Below the pieces are notes generated by a model. The model was not told the origin of the DNA, made no database searches, and saw only the letters and a program-made list of their open reading frames with translations. Made by a program: the position numbers and the translations under genes. A stretch of DNA of 7,713 nt from Actinomycetes bacterium (lineage in GTDB: Bacteria; Actinomycetota; Acidimicrobiia; Acidimicrobiales; RAAP-2). Shown here piece after piece: positions 1-6,025 of this stretch (position 1 is the first letter of the stretch; every line of letters starts with the position of its first letter). The stretch covers positions 1-7,713 of the forward strand of contig JAKBCI010000076.1 in NCBI GenBank assembly GCA_021807965.1, in the 5' to 3' direction.

Positions 1-5
1 ACTAC

Positions 6-21
6 GGCCACGGCTCGTGCC
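6..21 (-). terminator. Possible hairpin just after tRNA-Pro (weak)
   Basis: Five bases beyond the encoded CCA end of the tRNA, on the strand it is read from, there is a short inverted repeat. It has a six-pair stem with one bulged base (position 8) and a three-base loop at 13-15. No U-run follows, so it is not a canonical intrinsic terminator; actinobacteria can use stem-only hairpins, but a stem this short may be chance in GC-rich DNA. It could instead be a processing structure or nothing. Confidence 0.2.
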
Positions 22-25
22 ATGG

Positions 26-103
26 TGGTCGGGCTGCCCGGATTTGAACCGGGGACCTCTGCGTCCCGAACGCAGCGCGCTAACCAAACTGCGCTACAGC
101 CCG
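26..103 (-). tRNA. tRNA-Pro, anticodon CGG (reads CCG), with encoded CCA
   Basis: The reverse strand folds as a complete tRNA. The seven-pair acceptor stem CGGGCTG/CAGCCCG starts with the C1-G72 pair typical of bacterial tRNA-Pro. The D arm is GCGC/GCGC with GG in the loop. The anticodon stem CTGCG/CGCAG encloses the loop TTCGGGA, giving anticodon CGG. The variable region is five bases, and the T stem CCCGG/CCGGG encloses TTCAAAT. Discriminator A (position 29) is followed by CCA at 28-26, so the 3' end is genomically encoded. Length is 75 nt plus CCA. It lies 58 bp downstream of the CorC-like gene on the same strand, so it could be read through from that operon or from its own promoter (see the weak -10 near 129-134). 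Every stem is perfectly paired, so there is no sign of degeneration. Confidence 0.97.
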
Positions 104-128
104 CAGCGAACATTCTCGCAGCCCGGCC

Positions 129-134
129 ATCCTA
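129..134 (-). promoter_or_regulatory. Possible -10 element for tRNA-Pro
   Basis: TAGGAT on the minus strand matches the actinobacterial TAnnnT -10 consensus. Initiation about seven bases downstream would leave a leader of roughly 19 nt ahead of the tRNA 5' end. I found no convincing -35 at the expected spacing. This is weak, because read-through from the CorC operon would also supply the transcript. Confidence 0.25.
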
Positions 135-161
135 CTCGCTCATCGTTGCCCGCTTCTGGCG

Positions 162-989
162 TCAGACCTTCGGCTCTGGCTCGGCCGTGACGTGGTGCTC
201 GATGACGAGTTCGCTAATGCGGCGCCGTTCGAGCGACTGAACGCGAAACGTCCAGTCCTGAAACGTATAGGTGGACCCGGGCGTTGGGATCTCGCCGGCC
301 AGGTCGAGGATGAACCCCGCTATCGTCACGTACTCACCCTCGGGCACGGCGAGGCCCAGCTCATCTTCGACTCGATCGACGTGGGTTTGGCCGTCGACGA
401 GCCAGCGATCGTCGCTGATGCGCACGACCGTGGGCTCGTCGTCGCGGTCGAACTCGTCGCCGAGGTCGCCGACCAGTTGCTCGAGGATGTCGCGAATCGA
501 GACGACGCCCGCGACGCCGCCGTGCTCGTCGAGCACCAGGGCGAACGTTCGGCGCTGCTCGCGCATCTCGCTCAGGCTCTCGAGCAGGTCCAACGTCTCT
601 GGAAGCAGGAGTGGTCGACGAATCTTTCGGGCGATCTCCGCCGCGTCGGGCAGCGAGACGCCGATCGCCCGGCGCACCGTCGTGCTGCGAAAGAGGTCGT
701 TGACCAGCAAGACGCCCTCGACGTCGTCGAGATCGCCGCTGACCACCGGGAAGCACGAGTGCCCGGTGTCTCGAACCGCTTCGGCAACGGCTTCGGGGGT
801 GACGGGTGCGTTCAGGTACGCGACGTCGACGCGCGGCGTCATCACGTCCCGTAATTCGAGTTTCGCGAGCTGGTCGACCCGGGCGTGGATGGCGTCGGCC
901 TCGGGCGATCGGGGCGATTCGTCGCGGTGACCCGATAGTCGGGCGCGCAGCTGAGCGAAAGCCGACCTCGGAGGCCGATCGTCGCTCAC
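162..989 (-). CDS. CBS-pair/CorC_HlyC domain protein without the membrane (CNNM/DUF21) domain
   Basis: A 275-residue protein of the CorC/HlyC group. A first CBS repeat starts near residue 45 (RDVMTPRVDV) and a second spans about 125-175, with the diagnostic stretch LDEHGGVAGVVSIRDILE at about 153-170 followed by VGDLGDEFD. The CorC_HlyC C-terminal domain runs about 187-265 (WLVDG, EYVTIAGFIL, TPGSTY). There is no N-terminal membrane region, so it resembles cytoplasmic E. coli CorC (about 290 residues) more than the CNNM transporters. CorC proteins are linked to Mg2+/Co2+ efflux, and CBS pairs usually bind adenosine nucleotides; any role here is inferred from the family. The GTG start at 989 is chosen because its first four bases (GTGA) contain the stop of the upstream receiver gene, implying translational coupling, and because the first residues (SDDRPPRS) lead straight into the family region. 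A longer open frame reaching to 1622 is antisense or out of frame to neighbours and is not coding. Confidence 0.88.
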   Translation of the reverse strand: MSDDRPPRSAFAQLRARLSGHRDESPRSPEADAIHARVDQLAKLELRDVMTPRVDVAYLNAPVTPEAVAEAVRDTGHSCFPVVSGDLDDVEGVLLVNDLFRSTTVRRAIGVSLPDAAEIARKIRRPLLLPETLDLLESLSEMREQRRTFALVLDEHGGVAGVVSIRDILEQLVGDLGDEFDRDDEPTVVRISDDRWLVDGQTHVDRVEDELGLAVPEGEYVTIAGFILDLAGEIPTPGSTYTFQDWTFRVQSLERRRISELVIEHHVTAEPEPKV

Positions 990-1411
990 GTCGAGGCGGT
1001 GACCCGTACGGTGGTCGGTCGCCACGAGTCGTCCTCGTACTCGTCGCCGCGCAGAAGCGCCCGCACCGCGGCCCGAATCCTTTGTGGGTCGAGTGGCTTC
1101 ACGACGAAGCCCTCGACGCCGCTGCGCCGCGCCAGAAAGACGTCGGCTCGTCGATCGAGCAGCATCAGCACGGCCACCGGATCGGCGGCGCCGTAGGACT
1201 CCTCGTTTCGCAGCTCCATGGCGATGGCCATCGCACCCATGGACCCGACCTGCAGGTCGACGATCACGAGGTCGACGCCGCCCTGCTTGACCAGATCGAT
1301 CGCCTCGGGCCCCGACTCGGCGTCTTCGATGGACAGTTCGGGTCCCTCGAGCATGGTGCGCAGTTCGGCGCGCAGGGCGGGTAGGTCGCTGACGACGAGA
1401 ACGGTGGCCAC
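986..1411 (-). CDS. Single-domain response-regulator-like (receiver) protein, partly degenerate
   Basis: A 141-residue protein that is nearly all receiver (REC) domain, with no output domain: beta1 VLVVSDLP, beta3 VDLVIVDLQ, beta4 AVLMLLD, beta5 GFVVKPLDP and the last helix RIRAAVRALL. The likely phospho-acceptor Asp (D52) and the beta5 Lys (K105) are kept. The usual acidic pair after beta1 is reduced to S8-D9, and the beta4 Thr/Ser is replaced by Leu (L85), so phosphotransfer may be impaired or absent. The tail after about residue 122 is acidic, then basic, and unrecognised. The start is GTG at 1411, six bases after a TAnnnT -10 element, implying a leaderless mRNA. Its stop lies inside the GTGA start of the CorC-like gene, so the two are one operon. 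No histidine kinase is visible nearby. Function is unknown; a stand-alone signalling adaptor or phosphate sink are possibilities. Confidence 0.85.
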   Translation of the reverse strand: MATVLVVSDLPALRAELRTMLEGPELSIEDAESGPEAIDLVKQGGVDLVIVDLQVGSMGAMAIAMELRNEESYGAADPVAVLMLLDRRADVFLARRSGVEGFVVKPLDPQRIRAAVRALLRGDEYEDDSWRPTTVRVTAST

Positions 1412-1417
1412 GGACGT

Positions 1418-1423
1418 AGCGTA
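1418..1423 (-). promoter_or_regulatory. Leaderless-type -10 element of the receiver/CorC operon
   Basis: TACGCT on the minus strand fits TAnnnT and ends exactly six bases before the GTG at 1411. A start site seven bases after the -10 would fall on the first base of the start codon. No Shine-Dalgarno sequence lies upstream of that GTG, which agrees with leaderless translation. A -35-like TTTAGT lies about 17 bases upstream (1446-1441) and is weak. The 119-bp space up to the whiB start holds only these two divergent promoter regions. Confidence 0.5.
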
Positions 1424-1475
1424 GCGGAGCCGAGAATTTGACTAAAAATCCGCCGGGAACGCCGCGAAGTTGATC

Positions 1476-1504
1476 TTGCCCTAGGCCGATTCGATGGGTA
1501 GTGT
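1476..1504 (+). promoter_or_regulatory. Predicted promoter of the whiB-family gene (-35 TTGCCC, -10 TAGTGT)
   Basis: TTGCCC at 1476-1481 matches four of six bases of the sigma-70-type -35 consensus. TAGTGT at 1499-1504 fits TAnnnT, and the spacer is 17 bp. Initiation near 1511 would give a leader of about 20 nt containing a Shine-Dalgarno sequence. This is the best-formed promoter in the window. The -10 overlaps the alternative GTG at 1501, which argues against that codon being the start. Confidence 0.5.
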
Positions 1505-1518
1505 TCGCTCGTTGGTCC

Positions 1519-1525
1519 GAGGGGG
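1519..1525 (+). promoter_or_regulatory. Ribosome binding site that fixes the whiB start
   Basis: GAGGGGG ends five bases before ATG 1531, a good Shine-Dalgarno position. No comparable site precedes the in-frame GTG at 1501, so this site selects the shorter, family-typical product. Confidence 0.6.
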
Positions 1526-1530
1526 AATCG

Positions 1531-1779
1531 ATGGTCGTGTCAACGGCTGCGTGGACGGAGTTCAGTGCCTGTCGAGGCAGCGAACGGGCGCTCTTCTTCC
1601 CGCCCGACGTGAGCGAACGCAAGGAACAGCGCCTCAGTCGCGAGCAGGCGGCGAAACGGATCTGTCAGACGTGCGCGGTGCGCGCCGACTGCCTGGCGTG
1701 CGCGCTCGAGCGAAACGAGAGCCACGGGATCTGGGGCGGGCTGAACGAGTTAGAACGTCGCAGCCTCGTGCGCAGCTGA
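1531..1779 (+). CDS. WhiB-family [4Fe-4S] transcriptional regulator
   Basis: An 82-residue protein of the WhiB-like (Wbl) family, found essentially only in actinobacteria and their phages. Wbl proteins bind a redox- or NO-sensitive [4Fe-4S] cluster and act with the principal sigma factor on target promoters. All four cluster cysteines are visible: C14 (in SACRG), C45, C48 and C54 (C-x2-C-x5-C); an extra Cys, C57, is not part of the usual set. The family turn GIWGG is at 66-70, followed by the basic LNELERRSL. The length is usual for the short Wbl proteins. ATG 1531 is chosen over GTG 1501 because of the Shine-Dalgarno sequence at 1519-1525 and because the -10 element overlaps 1501. Its last 30 bases overlap the end of the convergent VKOR gene. 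I cannot assign the subclass (WhiB1, WhiB2 and so on) from sequence alone. Confidence 0.94.
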   Translation: MVVSTAAWTEFSACRGSERALFFPPDVSERKEQRLSREQAAKRICQTCAVRADCLACALERNESHGIWGGLNELERRSLVRS

Positions 1780-2235
1780 ACCCCAGCCGAGTTGGCGCGG
1801 GGCGACGCGCGCGAGGATCACGAAGAGCGCGAAGGTGACGGCGTGCACGCCGCTACACCACTCGCAGATGTGGTCGATGTAGAGCAGTTCGGCGGCGATC
1901 AGCCAGAGGACGAAGACCATCGAACCGGCGATCACGACGACGCGGGCGAGGTGGAGGGCGTAGCGCTTCGAACGCCACGCCCACGGCGAGTTGAGCGCCA
2001 CGATCACGGCGTAGCCAACGAGCCCGATCACGGCGACGGGGGCGCCGAACACGTACGACTGGGGCGAGGTGGTGACCGTGCTGCAGTTGAGCAGGCCCGT
2101 CGTTGAGCAGGCGAGGTACTTGGTGCCCTCGAAGTGCGTGAATGTTAGATAGCTCGAGATGCCGAGTCCGATCAGGCTCAGCGCGAACGTCGAGTAGACA
2201 ACGACTCGAGAGACCTCGCGGACCGATCGACTCAC
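1750..2235 (-). CDS. VKOR-family membrane disulfide-forming oxidoreductase
   Basis: A 161-residue multi-pass membrane protein. Hydrophobic spans lie at about 10-31, 62-81, 97-119 and 130-146. Family landmarks are the loop cysteines C43 and C51 ([12 protein letters not shown]) and the active-site C-x-x-C at 124-127 (ICEWC), preceded by an acidic/aromatic stretch as in other bacterial VKORs. Bacterial VKOR replaces DsbB: it re-oxidises a periplasmic or extracytoplasmic thiol oxidase and passes electrons to quinone. The GTG start at 2235 overlaps the stop of the upstream DUF929 gene as GTGA, so the two are translated as a coupled pair and that protein is its likely partner. The 3' end overlaps the convergent whiB gene by 30 bp, leaving no room for a terminator. 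There is no fused thioredoxin domain, unlike some cyanobacterial VKORs. Confidence 0.93.
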   Translation of the reverse strand: MSRSVREVSRVVVYSTFALSLIGLGISSYLTFTHFEGTKYLACSTTGLLNCSTVTTSPQSYVFGAPVAVIGLVGYAVIVALNSPWAWRSKRYALHLARVVVIAGSMVFVLWLIAAELLYIDHICEWCSGVHAVTFALFVILARVAPRQLGWGSAAHEAATF

Positions 2236-3155
2236 TTGATGCCGAGAGCCCTCTTCGCGGCCATGACGCCCGGGCTCGCGCAGACGCTGCCCGGTTGGTT
2301 CTTGGTGAGCTGGCAGAACGCGGCGGTCTCGTAGTTAGCCGTCGCCACGATCGCGACGGTCACCGGATTCGTCGGGTCACTGAGCCCGGCCGCGATCGTG
2401 TCGCGCGAGATCCCCGCGAGCAGCTGGGGCGTGAAGCTCGCACCCGAAATCAGGTACTTGTTGCCAATCGAGACGAAGGGAATCGAATAGTCCTGGTTCG
2501 AGGTGATGCCGGGTATGTACGTCGAGGTGTCGTACTTTTTGAAGACCGCGGCTTCCTGAGCCGACGGCGTCTGCAGTGGCCCGTAGAAGCCCGTGGCGTT
2601 GTCCCAGACGTTCGTGTACTGCTCGACGGTCTTGAGGGCGAGGTACTTCGAGGCGTAGTGCGCCTTGAGAAAGGTAAAAGTCGGTGTGCCGGGGTAGGCC
2701 TCGCCGGGTTTGGTCGAACTCGTCATATCGCCCAGGTTGGAGAAGGTGCCGAATCGGCTGAGGGCGACAATCGTCGGCCAGCGCTCGGCGGCACAGAAGG
2801 GGCAGTACTCCGCACCGAGGTAGAAGACCTCGGGCAGGGTCGTCGCCCCCACGGTGTCGGTGAGGGCGGGCTGGTTCTTGAGCGGGATTGGCGGCGAGAT
2901 TGGCACCACCGTCGAGGTCACGCCGACCTTATTGAAGACCGACGCCGGCACTGACGTGAGCTCGCTCACGACCGTGGCGCTCGCTGGCTGGAAGGCGGTG
3001 CTGCCGCCCGACGACGAGCCGGTGGCGACCTTGATGATCACCAGAGCGGCGACCACGACGACGACGAGTCCAATGGCGAGCCAGGTGAACAGGCCGGCCG
3101 GCCGGCCGGTGGTGGCGGGGACGGGTGTCCGCTTGGCTGGTGGTTTCTTAGCCAC
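2232..3155 (-). CDS. DUF929 family membrane-anchored thioredoxin-fold (DsbA-like) thiol protein
   Basis: A 307-residue protein with a short basic cytoplasmic start (KKPPAKR), a single membrane segment at about 22-44, a Ser/Gly-rich linker and an extracytoplasmic domain. The domain opens with [17 protein letters not shown], which puts a CPFC redox motif at C118-C121 after a beta strand, as in thioredoxin folds. The sequence around it ([16 protein letters not shown]) is characteristic of DUF929. [11 protein letters not shown] at about 224-234 supplies the cis-Pro-like position (P226). A second cysteine pair, C281 and C292, could form a structural disulfide or a relay. The likely role is an oxidase or isomerase for secreted proteins, recycled by the overlapping VKOR; this is inferred from the motif and the pairing. 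The GTG start at 3155 is supported by AAGGAG four bases upstream and by the K-rich anchor that follows. An upstream open frame reaching to 3794 is antisense to the Nudix gene and is not coding. Confidence 0.9.
   Translation of the reverse strand: MAKKPPAKRTPVPATTGRPAGLFTWLAIGLVVVVVAALVIIKVATGSSSGGSTAFQPASATVVSELTSVPASVFNKVGVTSTVVPISPPIPLKNQPALTDTVGATTLPEVFYLGAEYCPFCAAERWPTIVALSRFGTFSNLGDMTSSTKPGEAYPGTPTFTFLKAHYASKYLALKTVEQYTNVWDNATGFYGPLQTPSAQEAAVFKKYDTSTYIPGITSNQDYSIPFVSIGNKYLISGASFTPQLLAGISRDTIAAGLSDPTNPVTVAIVATANYETAAFCQLTKNQPGSVCASPGVMAAKRALGIK
3092..3109. repeat. Short GGCC tandem repeat inside the DUF929 gene
   Basis: Four and a half units of the tetranucleotide GGCC lie at codons for residues about 16-21 (TGRPAG), just before the membrane segment. 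A tetranucleotide repeat in a coding region would shift the frame if it slipped. At this length in GC-rich DNA it may simply reflect composition. It is also a perfect palindrome at several registers. Confidence 0.6.
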
Positions 3156-3159
3156 GATG

Positions 3160-3165
3160 CTCCTT
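3160..3165 (-). promoter_or_regulatory. Ribosome binding site of the DUF929 gene
   Basis: AAGGAG lies four bases before GTG 3155. The surrounding GAAGGAGC is identical to that upstream of the A-type carrier gene at 6093-6100, and it decides the start of this frame. Confidence 0.65.
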
Positions 3166-3183
3166 CGCGCGAGTGACCGTTCA

Positions 3184-3189
3184 AACTTA
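3184..3189 (-). promoter_or_regulatory. Predicted -10 element of the DUF929-VKOR operon
   Basis: TAAGTT on the minus strand fits TAnnnT. Initiation near 3177 would give a leader of about 22 nt carrying the AAGGAG site. No clear -35 is seen. It sits in the 87-bp divergent space shared with the Nudix gene promoter. Confidence 0.4.
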
Positions 3190-3231
3190 GTGGACGCCGA
3201 CGCCCCTGCTTTCGTCGGGGACCCGGTTGGG

Positions 3232-3237
3232 TAGGTT
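3232..3237 (+). promoter_or_regulatory. Leaderless-type -10 element of the Nudix gene
   Basis: TAGGTT fits TAnnnT and ends five bases before ATG 3243, so the predicted start site falls on or next to the A of the start codon. There is no Shine-Dalgarno sequence in between. The -35 is not recognisable. Confidence 0.45.
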
Positions 3238-3242
3238 GTGTC

Positions 3243-4034
3243 ATGGCCGACGTGCTGACGCCTCGACCGGCGTCGACGATCTTGCCCCTGCGCAACGGGC
3301 GCGACGGGGTCGAGGTGCTGCTGGTTCGCCGAAACCTGAACAGTGACTTCGTCGGCGGTGCCTACGTCTTTCCCGGTGGGGCGGTTGACCCTTCTGATGA
3401 GGAGATTGCTGTGCTTTGCCGGGGCCGCGACGACGCGAGCGCGTCGACGCGACTGGCGCTCGCGACTGGCGGACTGGCCTACTACGTGGCTGCGTTGCGC
3501 GAACTCTTCGAAGAAGCGGGTCTGCTCGTGGCGCAGGCTCGACACGCCGAGAGCCCGGCGCTCACCGACCGAGTCGAGCTCGCGAGGTGGCGCGACGAGC
3601 TGAACGCGGGCCGGTGCCGATTGGCCGACGTGCTCGAGGGGACGAGCCTCGTGCTCGATCTCGCCGGCGTCGAGTACCTCGCCCACTGGGTGACGCCGAT
3701 TGGTCCACCGCGGCGCTACGACACTCGGTTCTTCGTGGCTGAGGCGCCGCTCGGCCAGGTGGCCGGGCACGACGACGCCGAGACGGTCGCGCACCGGTGG
3801 ATGCGACCCGCCGACGCGCTGGCGGCGGCGTCGCGTGGCGAGATCGCGATGATCCTGCCGACGCTGCGCAACCTCGAACTGATCGCGCCGTTTGGTTCGG
3901 TAGCCGACGTCCTCGAGTGGGCGCGGTCGCGCGACTCGATCGCGCGCGTTGAGCCGCGCATCGTCGAGCGCGGCGGGCAGAGCGCCATCCTGTTACCGGG
4001 CGACGACGGCTACGAGAGCGCGGCTCCGGCCTGA
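3243..4034 (+). CDS. Nudix hydrolase with an enlarged Nudix box (NUDT19-like)
   Basis: A 263-residue Nudix-fold protein. An N-terminal strand region ([17 protein letters not shown]) leads to [10 protein letters not shown] at 40-49, and the catalytic half-box [12 protein letters not shown] spans 84-95, with R86, E87, E90, E91 and G93 as the metal-binding core. The canonical box places the glycine 14 residues before the RE pair; here G46 and R86 are 40 residues apart, so about 26 extra residues interrupt the box. A similar, longer insertion is known in the NUDT19/RP2 group, some of which hydrolyse CoA derivatives. The substrate here cannot be read from sequence. The C-terminal part (about 140-260) continues the fold with [17 protein letters not shown], a typical Nudix end. 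ATG 3243 follows a TAnnnT element directly. It is divergent from the DUF929 operon and its end overlaps the convergent DUF1295 gene by 25 bp. Confidence 0.92.
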   Translation: MADVLTPRPASTILPLRNGRDGVEVLLVRRNLNSDFVGGAYVFPGGAVDPSDEEIAVLCRGRDDASASTRLALATGGLAYYVAALRELFEEAGLLVAQARHAESPALTDRVELARWRDELNAGRCRLADVLEGTSLVLDLAGVEYLAHWVTPIGPPRRYDTRFFVAEAPLGQVAGHDDAETVAHRWMRPADALAAASRGEIAMILPTLRNLELIAPFGSVADVLEWARSRDSIARVEPRIVERGGQSAILLPGDDGYESAAPA

Positions 4035-4867
4035 CCGGCCGAGTCATCGGGAACCGGCACCACGACGTCTCGCGAGCGGGCGAACCACGGCACGATCGCC
4101 GACGTCGTCGCCTGGTACCGCGCGTACTCGGGATAGCGCGACCGCGAGATCCGTTCCGTGAACGACGTCGAGCCAACGAAGAGCGCGGTGAGGAGCACCG
4201 CGCCGAGCACGGTGGGCTGGGCCAGCGAGCCGGCGGCCGAGGCGCCGACGAGAAAGACGAGCCACCACTGCGCGATCTCGAAGAAGTAGTTCGGGTGGCG
4301 CGAGTAGCGAAAGAGCCCCGTCTGCACGAATCGGGGCTCGGGGGAGCGTCCGGCCGCGATCTCGCGATGCTTCCAACGCTGAAAGTTCCACTGCTGCTGG
4401 TCGGCGATGGTCTCGCCAACCAGCGCCGTGAGAAAGAGGATGCACAACGCGGCGTCGAGTACACCGAACGCAGCCGGGTGCTCGGCCGCGGTGCGCGCGG
4501 GCAACGCGATTAGCACGAGCAGCACGCTCTGGTAGATGACGACGAAGAAGAGATTGAACAGCTGGAACTGCCACGCGTTCATCGACGAGCGCAAGACCGC
4601 CCAGCGGTAGTCCTCGGCGCCGGTGTAACCACCCTTGCGCGCGAGGTTGTACGTCAGACGAATCCCCCAGAGGGTGGTGAGCGCCGCGAGAACGTCGAGG
4701 CGAGCGTCTCGCCAGTGCGCGCTCGCCGCGTAGACCCAGACGTAGCTCTCGGGCAGGATCGACCAGAGCCGGTCGATCCACGAGGTATCGCCCGATACCA
4801 GTGACGCGATCCACGCTCCCGCCGCGGCCGTGGCGGCGATCAGGACGACCAGTTCCGTCGCGGACAT
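4010..4867 (-). CDS. DUF1295 family membrane protein (steroid 5-alpha-reductase/ICMT-like fold)
   Basis: A 285-residue membrane protein with hydrophobic stretches at about 3-24, 55-72, 103-122, 136-154, 200-216 and 219-235. Family landmarks are ETIADQQQWNFQRWKH at about 152-167, RYSRHPNYFFEIAQWW at 187-202 and SRYPEYARYQATTSAIVPWF at 243-262. These match the C-terminal cofactor-binding region of DUF1295 proteins, which are related to steroid 5-alpha-reductases and isoprenylcysteine methyltransferases. The substrate is unknown; lipid or isoprenoid reduction or methylation are both possible. ATG 4867 lies 15 bp after the mrp stop, with its own TAnnnT element in that gap, so it may be both co-transcribed with mrp and separately initiated as a leaderless mRNA. 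Its end overlaps the convergent Nudix gene by 25 bp. Confidence 0.9.
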   Translation of the reverse strand: MSATELVVLIAATAAAGAWIASLVSGDTSWIDRLWSILPESYVWVYAASAHWRDARLDVLAALTTLWGIRLTYNLARKGGYTGAEDYRWAVLRSSMNAWQFQLFNLFFVVIYQSVLLVLIALPARTAAEHPAAFGVLDAALCILFLTALVGETIADQQQWNFQRWKHREIAAGRSPEPRFVQTGLFRYSRHPNYFFEIAQWWLVFLVGASAAGSLAQPTVLGAVLLTALFVGSTSFTERISRSRYPEYARYQATTSAIVPWFARSRDVVVPVPDDSAGQAGAALS

Positions 4868-4873
4868 GGGGCG

Positions 4874-4879
4874 AGCGTA
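4874..4879 (-). promoter_or_regulatory. Leaderless-type -10 element of the DUF1295 gene
   Basis: TACGCT, the same hexamer as upstream of the receiver gene, sits in the 15-bp gap after the mrp stop and ends exactly six bases before ATG 4867. No Shine-Dalgarno sequence is present. The corresponding -35 would have to lie inside the end of mrp; none is obvious. Confidence 0.45.
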
Positions 4880-4882
4880 CCC

Positions 4883-6019
4883 CTAGTGCGCGCCAACGGC
4901 GCGGTTGATCGAGTCGAGCAGGCGCGCGGTGCAGCCGGCGACGCCCTTCGGTGGCGCAATGTCGCTCACGATTCTGAGGGCCAGGGCACCGAAGGGGCCA
5001 TCGGCGTCTTCACCCGTCGCCACCGGCAGACCGGCGTCGCCGCCGTGGGCGACGTCGCCGTGCAGGGGTATCGTCGCGAGCAGCGGCACGCGCAGTTGCT
5101 CGGCGAGTTCGAGGCCGCCCCCATCGCCAAAAATTGCGTGGTGAGCGCCGCACGCGCACTCGAAGGCGCTCATGTTCTCGATCACGCCGAGGACGCGGAT
5201 GTTGGATTTGCGCGCGAAGTCAGCGGCCCGTGCGGCGATCCGCTGGGCGGCGCGGTTTGGCGTGGTGACGAGCAGCATGCCCATCGCGGGAATAAGGCGG
5301 GCTAGCGTCATCGCGATATCGCCCGTACCCGGTGGCGTGTCGATAAGCAGGTAGTCAACGCCGGACCAGTCGGCGTCTTCTATGAACTGGGCAACGGCCT
5401 TCTGCACGACGAGCCCACGCCACAGCAGGGCCTGGTCTTCGTCGGCGAGCAGTCCCATCGAGAGCAGACGGATCTCCCCGGATCCGACGGCCCGCCTGAG
5501 GGGCTGCATCTTGCCGTTCACGGCCCGCACCTCGCCGTCGATGTCGAGCAAGCGCGCGAGGGAGAAGCCCCAGACGTCGGCGTCGAGCACACCGACGACG
5601 TGCCCCGCGAGGGCGAGGGCGGTGGCTAGGTTGGCGGTCACTGACGATTTGCCGACGCCACCCTTGCCCGAGACGACCGCGAGCACCGGGGTCGTGGCGC
5701 CCAGCGACGTACTCGGTGCGCGCCGCTGGGCGGCGCGGCGGGCGGCCATCATCGTGGACCGCTTCTCGTCTGGGCTCATGACGTCGAGGTTGAGACGGAT
5801 GGTTCGCACGCCCTCGACGCTCGTCGCGGCTTCGCGAACGTCACGTTCGATCTGCGTGCGCAGGGGGCAGCCGGTCGTGGTTAGGGCCACGGTCACCACG
5901 ACGTCGCCCGAGTCGTTCGCGTCCACCGAGCGCACCATGCCCAGTTCCACGATTGATGAGCCGAGTTCGGGGTCATAGACGTGTTCGAGGCGCGCTCGGA
6001 CCAGTTCAGCGAGGTTCAC
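4883..6019 (-). CDS. mrp: Mrp/ApbC-type Fe-S cluster carrier P-loop ATPase
   Basis: A 378-residue two-domain protein. Residues about 1-85 are a MIP18/DUF59 domain with the conserved TTTGCPLR motif (C51). Residues about 110-355 are the MinD/Mrp P-loop domain: Walker A SGKGGVGKSS at 117-126, DADVWGFSLARLL at 146-158, DTPPGTGD at 227-234 and ENMSAFECACG ahead of the IFGDGGG loop at 297-302. In the best-studied members a C-x-x-C near that position holds a bridging cluster at the dimer interface; here the pair is C288-x-C290, spaced by one residue, so the ligand arrangement differs. The family binds and transfers [4Fe-4S] clusters to apoproteins in the cytoplasm. GTG 6019 is chosen because it starts the DUF59 domain in full and lies six bases after a TAnnnT element. 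The divergent neighbour is an A-type Fe-S carrier, which supports the role. The stop is 15 bp before the DUF1295 start. Confidence 0.95.
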   Translation of the reverse strand: MNLAELVRARLEHVYDPELGSSIVELGMVRSVDANDSGDVVVTVALTTTGCPLRTQIERDVREAATSVEGVRTIRLNLDVMSPDEKRSTMMAARRAAQRRAPSTSLGATTPVLAVVSGKGGVGKSSVTANLATALALAGHVVGVLDADVWGFSLARLLDIDGEVRAVNGKMQPLRRAVGSGEIRLLSMGLLADEDQALLWRGLVVQKAVAQFIEDADWSGVDYLLIDTPPGTGDIAMTLARLIPAMGMLLVTTPNRAAQRIAARAADFARKSNIRVLGVIENMSAFECACGAHHAIFGDGGGLELAEQLRVPLLATIPLHGDVAHGGDAGLPVATGEDADGPFGALALRIVSDIAPPKGVAGCTARLLDSINRAVGAH

Positions 6020-6025
6020 AATTGG

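Noticed and set aside
192..930. Two plus-strand open frames of about 220 codons opposite the CorC-like gene.
   Set aside because: They are shadows produced by high GC: no motif, atypical Ser/Arg-rich or Asp/Val-rich composition, and the opposite strand carries conserved CBS and CorC_HlyC domains.
1501..1530. GTG 1501 as the whiB start (92 residues).
   Set aside because: The predicted -10 overlaps this codon, no Shine-Dalgarno sequence precedes it, and ATG 1531 has a well-placed GAGGGGG and gives the usual family length.
990..1622. A long open frame continuing the CorC-like gene upstream to 1622, giving a 486-residue protein.
   Set aside because: The extension is Arg-rich, with no recognisable domain. 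It runs through the receiver gene in another frame and antisense to whiB, both of which have clear family motifs. The GTG at 989 fits a coupled start.
3156..3794. Upstream extension of the DUF929 gene to a 520-residue protein.
   Set aside because: It is antisense to the Nudix gene and has no domain; the basic anchor plus membrane segment and the Shine-Dalgarno sequence at 3160-3165 mark the true start at 3155.
3562..4814. Minus-strand frames of 300 and 256 codons over the Nudix and DUF1295 genes.
   Set aside because: They are highly Arg/Ser/Pro-biased, without motifs, and overlap real domains in other frames.
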